Position numbers and translations under genes: made by a program. A stretch of DNA of 64,000 bases from Stercorarius parasiticus (lineage: Eukaryota > Chordata > Aves > Charadriiformes > Stercorariidae): NCBI GenBank assembly GCA_013396915.1, contig VWZL01000670.1:376986-440985 (forward strand), written 5' to 3'. Position 1 is the stretch's first letter; every line of letters starts with the position of its first letter. Under the pieces are notes generated by a model. The model was not told the origin of the DNA. It did no database searches and was given only the letters and a program-made list of their open reading frames with translations. Positions 13,570 to 27,500 of the stretch are shown here, piece after piece.

Positions 13570-14155
13570 GCCCCCAAATAATTTCTCTGTCTTCATATTT
13601 AAACAAAGAAGGTAACTTCCCAGAGGATGAGATAGAATTTCCTTCAGGGAGAAGGAAGACTGAACTGTTAAAGGCTTTATCATTTCATTAGAGTAGATAA
13701 TTAGCTAATTAGAATCATTAAAAGTTGACAAAGCAACAGACTCAGATGAATTATAACCCACAATCCTAAAAGTAGCAAGGGGAAAAGGAAAGCGTCTGGA
13801 GTTCAACTGCTGATAATCCGTGAATGGCAAAGGTTAACAGTAGAGGAGATGAGGGCAAATGTTGTTCCTTATCTCCCATTCAAAGTACGTTTCTTTAATC
13901 AGAACCTCCCAGGCTAACATAAGGAAGAGGCTGTGGAAGGGAACATCACCCTTTCTGGAAAAGAGCCTGGAAACACTTCCTACAGACGGCAGCCTGGTTT
14001 GTTCCAAACACTCTATTTGTTCTTCAAAGCAGCTGAGAGCTGAGAGCAAGAAGTGATGGAGATGTATCTGAGACTTGGGTGACCTCACTTAAGGAAGATA
14101 ACTGTTTGCACCTCCTCAATTTGGAAAAGTTTCAGAACAGAGTTCTAGGAAATGT
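13570..14155 (+). mobile_element. Ancient CR1/L3-like LINE remnant
   Basis: Plus-strand frames show decayed RT pieces: NNFSVF near 13575 (like the NEFFASVF block before the RT), KVDKATDSDEL*PTILKVAR at about 13721-13780 (like KLDKATGPDELHPRVLKELA), and WVTSLKED...LEKFQNRVLG near 14075-14150 (C-terminal, like WATHLKKD...LEKVQRRA). The pieces are in order but heavily decayed with large deletions, so this is far older than the bird-type CR1 copies. Limits are approximate. Confidence 0.6.
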
Positions 14156-17100
14156 TGATGTTGTTTTCCCAATATGTAACTGAAGTAAGCTACTTGATTT
14201 AATGTAATTTGGACCTTGATTTTACCTCTGTATTAAATATCAGTAATATATATTTTTACTCTATCTACATTTACAGTTGTGAATTTGTAGTTCCAGTTTT
14301 TACCAGCATTTGGATACCAAGCCTGGAAGACTTGCTGGCTGGGGAGAGGAGATGGGAGATTCAACAGACTTACAGTTGTTGACCAGCTCAGCCAAAGCCA
14401 CCCTGACAGGACTGCTCTGAAGAGAAGACAGGACTGCAGTGCCTAATGGATGTGCTGAATTAGTTTGTTTCCTGATCCGTCTTCATCTTACAAGCAGCCT
14501 AAGCTGCAAGTAAAACAGCTCTCCCTTGGCAAGACCACAGGAGGGTGAGGGTAAAAAAAAAAAGCATATTCTTATTTAGGGTTGAATACTTATTACAGTG
14601 GCACCCAAAGGCTCTCTTCAGGAACAGAACCAACTTTGATGAGTGCCTCAAAAATGCACATTAAAACACAGTCTCAGTCCTTATGAGTCATAGCCATTAT
14701 ATACATCTAAAGTGTTATTACTATTACTATTGCCATAATTCATGTGGATTCTGACATGGTTTTTGTACTTTTTCTATAGCTAATTTTGCAAGTTATTGTA
14801 ATTTATGCCCTGCAAAGCAGCATCAGGATACCAAACAAGTATGTTCACAAGCGCATGTGTTCACATACATAAATAAATCAATCTGTAAATCATTGTTCCT
14901 TTCACTCTCACAGTCAAAAGAAGATAGAATGCTGGTTATGTGCTTCAGACTTCACAGGATCATGTACTCATTGCTTGATTTACATAGACCTATATGTACA
15001 AGTGTACACACAAACAAAACAAAGAAGCTTAATTCTTTCTGGGTAAGACCATGGCTATATTTTATCAAACATTTTTAAAGGAAAACCAATCTTTAATATA
15101 TCACAAAGGGAGTATAATTTCAAGTAGTCACCATAAAGAAATTCTTTGCATTTTTGAGAATAGACACACTCAGTCAGTTGAGGTGGTATGGAGCCAACAC
15201 ACACATTAGCGAGAATAAGTGGTCTACAGTTCTATAAAAAAGATGTCTGAGAAATATAAGTATTCTTAAAAATCCCTGAAATAAGTGTGAATAAGCTGAA
15301 AAGTGCTCAAGGATGCAGCTGCTTATTTGATCTTTGAGGTGACTCTGATGTTCTAATGCTTTTACATTTAAATGTTTTTTCACATTGAAGATTTATATGG
15401 TAAGTCATGGTGAATGTTACCATCTCACCACATTGGTTTCTTATTCATTCTCTTTATTTAAAAAAAAATCTTCTTAGCTTTTAATCTGTAACTATCTGTT
15501 AGCATATGGATGCTCTTTATTTCTGATCTGTCATCTCTTTCTCAAGAAAAAGTAATGGTCTACCTTTGCATAAGAAATGGCTAAGCTTACTATTATGTTT
15601 TAAGCCTAAGTCTGAATCCCAGCTTCTGGTCTGAGGAGCACTGCTGTGAATTTCAGTGGAGTGGAGCAGGGCAGAGCAAAGAGAAGAGGAAAGTTATGGA
15701 CAAAACCTGGTGTGTTAAAACCTGGATTTAATATTCAGTTGAAGCTGATTAGTAGTTACTAGGAGAGGTCTATTAATTCTAGATGTTGGAAATTACCAGA
15801 GATTTTTTTGTTTGCTTGTTTTGGTTGTTTGCTTTTTTTTTTAAGAGAAGAAAGTTATTACAATTATTATGATGTTATGTAAGAAATGCAAAATCAGATT
15901 AAATTTCCTCTTCTGATACCGATTTGTACTCTCGGGCAAAGGTCCAAGTCTACCACTGAGGGGCTAATGATATCTTCAAAATTCTTCTGCCAGGGCCTGC
16001 TTTTCCATTACTCATTACAATCAAAGCTGCTGATTGATGCTGCTGCTCTGCCACAAAACATGAGTTTATGCCTGCACAGAACTGGAGAATGTGGAGCAGA
16101 GGCTGTCCCACACCCTCACAGAGAGCTCTTCCCTTGTAATGGGCTGGGTGGGAGCACACCTCACAGCACCGACAGCGGCGAGCACTTTTATAGGCATCCT
16201 TGTGGTTAGTTCATCTGGCTTTCTTTTCCTATGTGTTACATAGATGCATTACTATTTTTCTATTTATTAAAAGTGACCAAGTTGTGCTGAAAACCTGAAT
16301 AATTAGATCCTATGATCAATAAGTGGGAATAATTGATACCGATAGGACACATGTTTATGTCTATGGGTGTGTCCTACTTCTTAACAGCCAGTGAATCCAC
16401 AGTCTGTAGCATCCATGTATGTAATGCCATGTACACAGTAAGAAAAGAGAAGACATTATCTTTCATCAGAGATGCTGTGTAAGTGGCACTATTGATTTCA
16501 TTTATTTTCATAATCTTAAGGAGCAGAAAAGATCATATCACTTTCCAAAATCACGATTTCCTTTATCAATGAAGACAAATTATTGGCATTTCCAGCTCCC
16601 ATCATTCTATCCTGGTTGAATGGAAAAGACACATAACACTTGCCGACCTTACAATTTCCAAATTTGCTGAAAAATGTGGAAAAGGAATCTTTTAGTAGAA
16701 TGGAATCTTTAACGGGAGAAAAAAGATTTGGCATATTTTATTGTGAACTTTCATGCACATATTCCTTTTCAGTTCCTGCAGCTAATCAGGGGCAGAAAGT
16801 GAAAGATGAAGAACTAAAGTAAATTCCAGCTAATAAAAAAGAGACTTTTTAGTTGACTTAGGAAGTTTCTTTGCCGGTTGCCTCTAGCAGAAGAGAATTA
16901 TTATATTCCCAGTGAAACATTATTATCCAGTGGATTCTTAACACAAAGATTCCTCAAGCCCTGAAGGCAGACAGTCTATGAAATTTGAAATCTTAGAAAT
17001 ACTAGGTGAGGAGATAGCTATTATCCTCAATTTTTTTTTCTTCAAGAGAAAAGGAGAAAAATCTAGGTAAATCAGATATTTTAAACTTCTATGTCTGACA

Positions 17101-18599
17101 TTTCTCATAACAACAGACGCTCATTTTCATATTTCTACATTCAGACTCTTATGATAACATTGCTTTGGAAAATAGAAAGCTGCACAGTGATCCGTGTCCC
17201 CTTGCCCAGTCTTGCTCTTTAAACAAATGTCCTGAGCCTATATTTTCTTCAAAAATCACTTTTACTCACTTGTGGAATGCACTGAGACACTACCTGACTA
17301 AGATTTGCAGCATGACTTTTTTAAACTTTATGAACTGATCATGTCATCATTCTTCACAGAACATTTTCATTCTATCTTTGAAGTTCTGTATTTGGAGAGC
17401 TTGTGAGATGAGACCATTCAACCTAGGAGAAAGGCTTTTTTCATTACCTCTCTGCCCAGTGTTGTGCAAGTTGTTAAGTGATAAGTAATTCTAAAAGATA
17501 TGTTTTACTACTTTATTCAGAGAGCAACACATCTGTATCAACCAGTATTTTACCTTTCCAAGTGCATTGATAAGGAAATGGGCTATTTCACATTTAATAA
17601 TTAAAAGCATTTTCTGAAGAACCCCACTCAGCACAGAAAAAAAATTAAGAATAGCATTGTCGTTTTTCCAAATCTGAACTAAAATTAATATAAAGAGAGT
17701 TAGAAATATAACTTTGCTAGTGAAACTTCAGAGGAAAACTGAGGTTTTACATTTATTTCTGTAAAATGACTGGCACATTTCTCAAGCAGAGATTTTAAAT
17801 TCCAGTTGTTTGCATTAATTTATCAACAAGCTTTATGATGTATTCTACTTCCAAGCCTTCTTGGAACTTCTCATTTTAAGATAACCTATCCCATACAAAG
17901 CTAAATGCAAAGTGAGACAAAGGAAAATTAATCTAACCTTCTTGTTAATCACAAGTAAAAGGAATGACAAAATAAAAACACTAATATCCTCTATCTGTAG
18001 TATTGATTCAGCATACATGCTTATTCAGTATAAGTGGTAGTACAGGAAGCTATTCATTAAGAATCATTTATGTGCAACATATACAGCACCACATCCCACA
18101 CTGCTCTGTGGAGATTCCTGGGAAGAATATGAAAACCCCCATCCCCTGATCATGAAACGTATAGGAGCAAGGTATATGGAAGCAAATCCCCACGGAAATT
18201 AGAACAATTTCTTCCATATTACACTTGTGCATTGTGTGATGTTTTTTCTTCACCAGAGGAGACCACAGGAGGGACCATTAAGACTTGTGAATACAGGGAA
18301 TTCTGTGTATCGGGGATTAACCTGGTCACCGCTGCAGTTAAGACCTTTCCATTTCCTACTTTGCCTGTAGCCCATATGTAGGGGCTGAGTTTACAGGAAA
18401 ACATGTACTAATAATGACACAGAGCTTCTCTCTTTCATGTGAAGATACTGAATGTATGCATATAAACTATAAAACAACAGACAAAGAGATGTATTCTCTT
18501 GACCTTGAATGTCTACAGAGGCTCTGAGACAATCTGGATAGCAAGGGTAGCATTTTGTGTTTTATAGTAATTGGATTCCTAAAGATTCTAGATTTTGGA
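14156..18599. other. Intron, no gene seen
   Basis: AT-rich sequence with small GC-richer patches (14320-14550 and 16000-16200). I could not assign either patch to a repeat family or an exon. Confidence 0.55.
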
Positions 18600-19015
18600 A
18601 GCAGGCAGGACTATGAGATCCTGTAGTCTGTCCTGCTATGTATCATTATCATCCTTTACTTTCATTCTTTTTTCCCTTAATAAATCAAATAGTATGAGTT
18701 CAACTACTATTTAAGATCTTGGGTTTTCTAAATCTTATTTTTCAGAAGGACACTATTTTTGATCTGAAATATAGGAAATGGGGACTCAAATAATTCTCTA
18801 GGTAGTTTGTTCCCATGATTAATCACCATAGAGTTAAAAATGTAGCCCTAATTTTTAAATTTTTTTTTTCTTGGCTTCAGCTTTTAGACATTGGTTCTCA
18901 TTATGCCTTTCTCTTTTAGACTAAAGAGCCATTTAGCATGGCATATGATGCCATGGAAGACATCACTAATTCTTTATAATAATACATTGGCAAAGGTCAT
19001 TAAGTTTGTCACATG
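18600..19015 (-). mobile_element. Ancient CR1 3' end remnant
   Basis: The plus strand resembles the antisense 3' region of old amniote CR1 families. Landmarks are gatcctgtagtctgtcctgc, gtagtttgttcccatgatta, agagttaaaaatgtagccct, cttggcttcagcttttagac and cctttctcttttagactaaa. Identification is by recalled similarity to turtle and crocodile CR1 consensus, so the subfamily is not named. No open frame remains. Sense orientation in the CSMD1 intron. Confidence 0.65.
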
Positions 19016-21218
19016 GACATGTTTTTCAGAAAAGTTCTGTTGCGATTTTCTATTACATTCTGCCAATTTTATATATATTTTTAAAATTAATATCCAAAGT
19101 GTATTTATTATTCCAGTACTGTTCCTCTTCAATACCACACATGAGAAAATTATTTCCCTACCCCAGAGCAAACCAACCCTGTAGTTGTGGTCATTGGCAC
19201 TTGAGTAGTGGGAGCTCATTTGTCTTTGCACCAGATTTCAAGCATTGCTTTTCAGTTAACTGTCCATGCAATGGGATCCAGCTCAAAAGCTTTGAGCTGG
19301 ATCTTACTAGACCTTTTCCTACAGTGAACTCCCCAAAAAAAGACCAAAAGGCTTTTAAACTGGAAAAAGTCAGGCTTTAAAACACCATAAACCAGAATGC
19401 CTAACTTTTTAAGCATAGGGAACTCCAGGTAGAATAACCATAAAGGGAGTTTATAAACAGCTCTCCTGCTCTGCTCCTTTGCAGACCAGTCCTGCCATCC
19501 AGGCTTGGTTTAACTCAACTCAGTGAGCTTCCAAATTGCATCCTACTCATCTCACTGGTCTTTGGTTGCAGGTATCCGCCTGGTATCTGCTCTCTGTCCC
19601 TCACCACAGTTTCTCAGTTTTCCTTTGAGCTGCATCTCCCACCCCCAGGCAGTCTCCCTTGCACCTCTCAAACCCTACAGGCTTCTTTCCCTGATTGCGG
19701 TCAGTAGCTCCCCGAAGAAAGGAGCAACCACCCAGTCTTAGAAATTGCATATAAAAAAATTGGAATCAGAGAGACACAAAATAACTATTGACTGTCAGTT
19801 CTCCATTCAGTAACTATAGTTTTCTTTCCTTGTTCCTGATGGGTAATTTTACATTTGTCTGACTTAGAACACCTTTTGTTTTGATTAGATCAAGTTTACT
19901 AAGCCGTCTACTTAGATGTCTCCTAGGAGGCTGAACAACTGGATATTGCTTTCCAGAGTGATGTGCATAGCTCAGCTGAGCCAGAACAGCATTGCTCCAG
20001 TGAGAACTTGCTCCAATATTAAGCTTGAAATATTGTAATATCAGCATCAGGTTTTATAAGCTGGTTTAGTAAGCTTGTGCATAGGCACTTACGGTTTAAG
20101 TTAATGCAGAAGTTCATGTAAACAGGATTTAACTGCCTGCAGTCTAAAAAAGCTGACAAATATGCCTAGTGTATGTTTAGCCAACATTAAGGTGCCGGTC
20201 TACCCATCTGACTGGTATACTGATTACATTTTTTAACCTTATCTAGTTAACAAGTACATTTTTATTTGTGCCAAGGAAGACATTTCCCTCTTTCTCTGTT
20301 CGTTTTTTGAGGGTGTTTTTTTTGTAAGATATGCTAAATAAATGCAGTGTCACTGAAAGGTAAACTGCTTTGAAAAGCAAGTCAATACCATCACCAAAAT
20401 AAGGAGAGATTTCACCTTTGCAACTATAATGCATGACCTCTGCAAATGCAGTATGAGGAGCCCTATTGATAAGCAAAGCACACTGGCAGTGTTATGAAAT
20501 GCCAGAGATGGAATAAACAAAAACAAGTCTCAGCGACCAGTTCATTCTCGAAACACCCAGACAAAAGAAAACAAAATAATAACACTTCATTAGTATAATT
20601 AACCAATAAATATTGAACAAAATTTAAAAACTGATACAGCCATACCCTGTGTTCTAATTAACTTAGCAGCATAAGAAAAGTAATTTATTTAATGCAAGAA
20701 ACCCATTTATAACAAAACAACTGGCCATTAACATTGATTATTGTTATATTAATCCAACAGTGTGATTTATAACTGTGTTAAAATGCATCCTGAGAATATT
20801 CATTTTTAAAAAACTGCTGCTTTGGGAAGATTTGTTCGGAAGTTAATTTTGTCATTCACTAAGCAGACCCAGTTATGCTTTAGGAAGTCAGCATGCATCG
20901 GAACTATGTTGAAGAGTTGCAAGAAGTCTGCTATTGTATCTCACTGACTGAATGCCTGCTATGCAAGACAGAAAGGAGAGGATAATTAATTTGTATCTGT
21001 AATCCTTCCACCTTCCCAAAAAATATGAAAATTCTGTTCTACAGGTGAGTCACTTCAGAAGCTCTAAGTAGATAAATGCCACTTGTGGTTTTATTTAGAT
21101 TAGGAGACTATAAATTTGCTTAACTACAGGTTAGATTTGAATACAGGATAATCTTAATGTTTCAGAATTTATAAGCATGGTAAGATTTGAGTAGCATTTA
21201 CTGTCCTGTCCTGTCATG
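19016..21218. other. Intron, no gene seen
   Basis: Contains the 13-bp hairpin. The part 20580-20870 is rich in ATTA/TTAAT words and could be conserved non-coding sequence. No coding potential recognised. Confidence 0.5.
19275..19303. repeat. Perfect 13-bp inverted repeat (hairpin)
   Basis: The arms gatccagctcaaa and tttgagctggatc are exact reverse complements separated by three bases (agc). It stands just right of the ancient CR1 remnant. No terminator or transposon role is apparent. Confidence 0.9.
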
Positions 21219-21610
21219 TCACAGAATGGTAGGGGTTGGAAGGGACCTCTGGAGATCATGTAGTCCAATCCCCCTGCCAGAGCAGGTTCACCTAGAGCAG
21301 GTTGCACAGGAACGCGTCCAGGTGGGTTTTGAATGTCTCCAGAGATGGAGACTCCACCACCTCTCTGGGCAGCTTGTTCCAGTGCTCTGCCACTCTCAAA
21401 GTAAAGAAGTTCCTCCTCATGTTTAGATGGAACCTCCTATGTTCAAGTTTGTGCCCGTTACCTCTTGTCCTGTCACTGGGCACCACTGAAAGATGACTGG
21501 CCCGATCCTCCTGACACCCACCCTTTAAGTATTTATAAGCATTGATAAGATCCCCCCTCAGTCTTCTGTTCTCCAGACTAAAATGACCCAAGTCCCTCAG
21601 CTTTTCCTCA
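21219..21610 (-). mobile_element. CR1 retrotransposon, 3' fragment (copy C)
   Basis: It begins on plus with tcacagaatggtaggggttg and shows the CR1 antisense landmarks, including gaatgtctccagagatggag, cttgttccagtgctctgcca and aagttcctcctcatgtttag. It ends at cagcttttcctca. It differs noticeably from copies A and B, so it is a different CR1 subfamily. Beside its 3' end is a short ctgtcctgtcctgtcatgtc repeat instead of multiple attctatga units. Sense orientation in the CSMD1 intron. Confidence 0.93.
21292..21591 (-). pseudogene. Intact C-terminal tail of CR1 ORF2 (copy C)
   Basis: This is a 99-codon open frame reading [58 protein letters not shown] and [13 protein letters not shown] then stop, the natural C-terminus of CR1 ORF2. 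There are no frameshifts over this length, so the copy is moderately young. The catalytic domain is absent because the copy is 5'-truncated. Confidence 0.9.
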
Positions 21611-24489
21611 ATTAACTACCTTTGATTATGGGGACAGAGCCTTTCTCAAGCCTTGCCTGAAAAATTGTAATGAGGTTTAATGTCTTAAGTTATACTTACA
21701 TTAAGAATTTATGTAGAGGACCAGCTCCCCCCTTTTAGTTTACCTCCTATTGGATTAGCTGTGTTAGAAGAGCTGGTGTAGAACATGTTTTGTTGTTTCT
21801 GGTTTTGTTTGCTTTTTAACAATAAGCAATCTCCTTGTGCTTGGGGAAGAGGCTAGCCAACAGCTCTGCCAGGAAAATACCTAATGCTACAGGAGTAACA
21901 GGAATTAAATTAGCATCTGCAAAATGAAAGCAGGATCAGTATGGAGGTACTCAGTTTTTTCAGTATAGCCCTGTACTAAATGTTTTAATTAGTGACTAAA
22001 AACAATTGCTCTTCTGCTAATTATAGGTAGTGACTACAGAATGACCAAAAATCTGTTCCCTTGTCTTGTCCCAGCAAAGTTGGAGAGTCTGACCTATTGT
22101 AGTCCACCTCCCACTAAATTTAGTACCTGAGAAGCTGACACTGAATGGCACCACTTGTCTGTAATATACTCAGTGCTTGAATGACTTTTGAACAGTATGT
22201 GGGTAAGTTTTATCAGATCAGTCGAATAGGAAATTTGGTAGAAATCCATTACAGAATAGGCAGCCTGACCATGTCAAGAAGCAGCCTGCAGTAGAAAATG
22301 TCATGTTTTAAAGGATGGTTAAGGTACAGTGAGCTTTTAAAGGATTATTAATGTACAATGACCATGTTGTTAGAAATCCATAAAAGGAAAGAGAAGGTGC
22401 AACACAAGCATGTTCCCAAAAGTACCAAGGGCCAGAGTCCAACTGAACATGAACATAATGTACGTAGACATATGTTAACATTTAGAGATGTATCTACGCT
22501 ACTGTTCCTTCAGCAGTGTTCTAGTCACCATATAGTACATTCATCTGTTCACTGCGTGATAAATAAAGACAGATTAATCATACTTTAATCAAAATGATAC
22601 ATCTTAATGAAGTTCATTAGTTTTCAGCCATTTAAAATATGTAAAGTTTGTTATATTGAGCTGTTGTGCTAAGATAAGGATACCAGCAATCATAAAGACA
22701 CTTAGAATTCTTGCCATTTTGAAAAAAGAAAAAAAATAAATCAGTCTTTTCTCATGCAGTATGCCGTGTTACATAATATTGACAATATTCATATACTGAG
22801 GATCTGGTCTTTGGAATTGTTAAAGCCTGATCATTTCCCTTTGATTTTAAACTCTGTTGCCTGCATTTAGCACTTCTAGAAATCTCACTGGATAATTTCC
22901 TGAAGGCATTTAGGCCCAGGAAGATGCAAGCAGGCTAGGATTTTTCCAACTCCTTATAGATTCAAAGGGAAGACCCAAGGTTGACAAATGCCTAATGAAT
23001 TTTTTAAAACACTTATCTTACTTCAGGTACCCCAAACCTCTGAAAATTTAATCCTTGACACACAGAGAATTAAAGAGTATTTTTGATACAGAAATCTCTC
23101 TGCTATTTATCTCATTAAGCTCAATCTTCATTAAAATGCAAATAGAAATTAAAAAGTAATTAGATATAACCTAATTTTAAATATCCCTATTCATGATGTA
23201 TCATGTCTTTCAGAGGTCTAACAACTTATTTGTCTAATTAGGGTGGCAGTACTTTATCAGCTTGACAATTTACCCTTTTGTTTTAGCTACTTGCAGTAGG
23301 TATTACAGTAAGGATTTTATTTTAACTGCTACGTAAGTGTGTTAACAAAGCAAGTAGCTGATGACTCAGTTTGTGGGCATGATTTTGACACCAAAAAACT
23401 GGAAGTTGGCCTGCCCCTTTCTTTGCACAAGCACCTGAGGGAAGTTGACAGGCAATGCTAGGCATGGCAATTAGCTTACCCAGCATGAAACTGAATAGAA
23501 GCGGGTGCTGAAGAAAGATTTGACTAAGAAGATTTCTCCCTTCTCCTTCCTTCTCTGTCCCCTGCCACAGCAGCTCAAAGGTGGTACCTAGCCAGGGGTA
23601 GAAAGCCTGTCCTGTTTTGTTCACCTGTTCTACAAGATTGCACTGATTTATGTCACCACTGTTGCTTTTCAAGGCCCTTAGATAATAAAGTTGTGAAAGA
23701 AGCAAGCTCCTTGTATGCTGGACTGTGTTGTACCATCTGTCCTATGCTATCAGCTAACACAGCTGTGGAAGAGTCACTTCAAAATACTTCCAGATTACAT
23801 TGTTCTGAACATTATTTCTAGGAAACATAATAAACAGCAAAATCCTGTTCTCATTTGAGGAGTCTGAATGTCTGTTGCTAGCCAAGCCCTTTCCATCTGT
23901 TGAAGTGTCAGAACCTTTGCTGTCTTTGAGGAAAATCCTGCTACATAGACAAATTAAAGCTTTGTTTATTTATAGATGCATTACCTGCATTTCTCACATG
24001 GCAAATAACACTTTATTTACATGCTTTCCAATTCTTTTCTGTTGTTTTCTGGTGTGGGACTGAGCTTTCCAAACTGTTACTTGACCGTCAAAGTCATAGT
24101 TAGGAACTTTATATCTCATGTGTTTTTTCCTTTCAGTGATTTTACATCTTCTAGTATGAAGAAAAGTCATGCTTGTCAACATTGCTGACGTATGGATTTT
24201 CCTTGGGCATAATTGGTAGGGCTTAGCTACCTTTATCAGCATCACTGTTTTGCTCTGTTGTTGTTCAATGCTTCCTTGTATCATCTACCTGACTCATGTA
24301 ACTGATCACAAAAATGGGTGTAAAAGAAATGCTGCAAAACTAGCAACACCCTTTATGTGTTACTAGAATGTGCCACCCCAGGTTTTAAATGGCTATAAAT
24401 CTTCCATAGCACTATTGATACAAGCAATAAAATAAAGATAGAGGAATATGATTTAACCACATTCTTGCAGAAAACATAAGTATATCTTC

Positions 24490-24495
24490 TTTTTT

Positions 24496-24526
<31 letters not shown>
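24490..24526 (+). repeat. Long T tract
   Basis: Thirty-seven bases of T with a single C at 24497. It is followed by gtagatgaggaaacagatga, which resembles the core of MIR SINEs (acagatgaggaaactgag). The match is short and could be chance. Confidence 0.9.
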
Positions 24527-27500
24527 GTAGATGAGGAAACAGATGAAGGCGGCTAATACATTTACTTTAAATAGCCACTATTTTGCTGCTTCCATTCACA
24601 AATGTCCGGCCTGAGACAGCCAAGCTTTGTTTTCAGACTTTGGTATTTTATTTCTGAAATGGTGCCCTGTGCCTCTGGAAGTCAGGACAGCAAAATCTCA
24701 TATAGGTCATCCAAAATCTGACATGTAAATCTCAGTACTGTAAATCTCAATATGCTGTCCAACAGAACTTCACGGACAAGAAGCCTATGACTGGATGGAG
24801 AATGGAGTCCTAGTCTCCCTGCTCTGCTTTCTATAACTGCAAGATCAGATAGTCCTTGATTCAGTTTGAAGCTAAGCTTATTACTAATAAGAAGATGCAG
24901 CCTATCTCACATCTCAGCATGTGATACTCAATCTTGATCAGAGATATCACATGCTGGGACCTGCTGCAAGTTTTGCTGATTATTCCTCTGTATTAAGATG
25001 AGGACAGCTGTAATATACTTCATTTTATTCATATCGCTCAGGCTCCTAAGAAATTGCCAATTCAACCCACAGCTGGGCAAAGATCTGGCATTCTGACAAT
25101 ACCCCATCAGAAATACATAGGCATGCTGATACCACCCACAAATGAGAAGGCATATTTACAACCTTCCTGTGAATATGTAACCGCTGCAAGAAAGAAAAGA
25201 AAGATCAAAAGTAAAGCTGCAGTACCAACACACAGATCCTTAGTGTAACACTCCAACTCTATTGAAAAGTAGACTCACAATCAAGAGCAAGTGGGAAAAG
25301 TCAAGAGAAGCGATTGACACAGCTTTAGAGGCCTGCAGGTGTGGAAAAGAGAAATCGCCAAGAGTCACTAGAGTTTGTTTAGTAGAGATTCATGAAGAGA
25401 AGGGGCTATACTGGACGATAGTTTACAATTTCTATGTATAGATCTATTACAGCTAGCACCACCACTGCTACTTGTAGAAAGTGGAGAGGAAGTAATTTGA
25501 GGCAAAAGCAAAAGTTTTACAGAAACATCATTAGCATTGCTAATGATATAATAATAACACAGCTAATAACACAGCTTATATTGTACTGCTGTGTATGCTT
25601 CTATTTAACGTTGCCTATGTGCATTTGTATGTTTTCTAGTTAGAAGCAAATAAACAGGTTTTCTGGCAGTGTCAGGCTCTATCATACAGTAACTGACGTG
25701 CCTGTTTATAAAAGGAAAGAAGTCTCCCACTGGAAAGTAGGTCTTTGAGTTAAATTTCTCCGGGTTATGTTTCTAAATTACTTGACCCACTGCAAGTGAG
25801 CAGATGATGCCTACAGATTGAGGCATACACCTTAACTATTTATAGGCTACAGAATATTGCAAGGTTTAGTGGTATTGGTGCACTTGCTTGCTCCATTCTG
25901 AGGAAAAATGCATTGCTCGCTTGTGAAACAATGGCAGATATCTCCAATGTACCCATTCTTATAATTCAAGCCCTGAATATCAATTTAATAATGATTCAGT
26001 ATGGTAATGAATTTTGAAATTCATATAGATATATTGACATTCACATAAATACTAAGTAAAGTATGTGTGTTCATATTTAAATGACAAGCTTGCTTATTTT
26101 GCACGGTCTTTCAGACGTAGGACATTTACACTAGATTTGATCTGTATACTCAAAATCAGTTTGCAGATCCTAGTCCCTAGGAATTGAACTCATATTAACA
26201 AAACAATTGTACATGCAGACTTGCCACTTGGTATTAGATAACAAACTCAGTCGGGAGATGAAGATGTCTCCAACCAGTTGAACAAATACCAATCTCAAAC
26301 AGTAATTTGGAATTTACTTCCTTGAAATACCTAGCCACCTAAAACAGTATGGCACAAATCAACATACAGTTTGAATTGGTACTAATTATGTTTGAATTAA
26401 TTTACATATTTATTTGAGATTTTTTTTTTTTTAAGAAATTATTTGATCTGACTTTAGGCCAGTAGTCTAAAGGCCCTGAATAGTTTTCAGAAAATCAACT
26501 CAATTTGTGATTTCAAATATCTTACTTTTGGATGTACAACTTGAGACAGCTTGAAGTTCGTCTCCTGTCAGAAAGTCCTAAGCAATGTTTAAGCATTTGG
26601 GATGTTTTAGAGAGCTTAACACAATGCAACTCAAACACAGGCATTCAAACCCTCTGAAAATCTTGCCCTTAGAGCCCACATCAAATTTCAGATGATAAAT
26701 AGTGGCACATTTTACAGAATGGAAAGGCTGCACTGAGCTTAAACCACCAATCCATTTAAAAACTATTTTACAGCTTTTTGTATCATCATGTATTACACAA
26801 ACATTGAATACTATTGAATATTATTTTGAATATGTTAATATTGTTTAGTATGAATATTGAATACTGAATATTACTGCCAGACCTGTCATATGCTTAGCAA
26901 TACATAAAAAAAATATTATTTGTGGGAAAGGGAAACAAAAACCTGGCTAAATTCCGTTCACCCGTTCCTAACCTTACTTTCAGTGAAAGGAGAAGAAAGA
27001 AGAGCTTGACCAACTATTTTAGTGGAGTTAGGATTATCTCACCTCAGAGCAACAACAGTAATACAGCAAAAGGTAATCCGCTGACTTTGATACCACCTAA
27101 ATGAACTAACTAATCTTTCAGATGCATAAAATTTTATTTCAATGAAACAATGCTTTTCCTACTCTTAATTTTTAAGGTGCTCAATGCAACAAGAAAAAAA
27201 ATAGAAATTAGGTAAATTAGGAAAGTTATATTAGAAGCAAAAAATCTAATTATCTAGCCAAATTGTATGCACTGAGTCAGACTATAGTTGTTTGCCAAGA
27301 CCATTATTGGTAGTGAAATTGCCACGTGTATTTGTGCAGCTGTAGTAGACGCACTTTGATGAAGTCTAGAAAATTACACTAATGAGCCTTGCAGTGATTT
27401 ATTATGGCAGCCTGGAAGGTGATTTAGTAATATGCTCATAAAGATCCCCTCATGCTAGTTGTTTTACACATCACAAGAGTGTTTCCAACAATGTACAGCA

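Noticed and set aside
18330..18345. Minus-strand AACTGCAGCGG considered as the start of a CUB exon (Asn-Cys-x-Gly)
   Set aside because: The following codons do not continue as a CUB domain and no proper acceptor tract precedes it.
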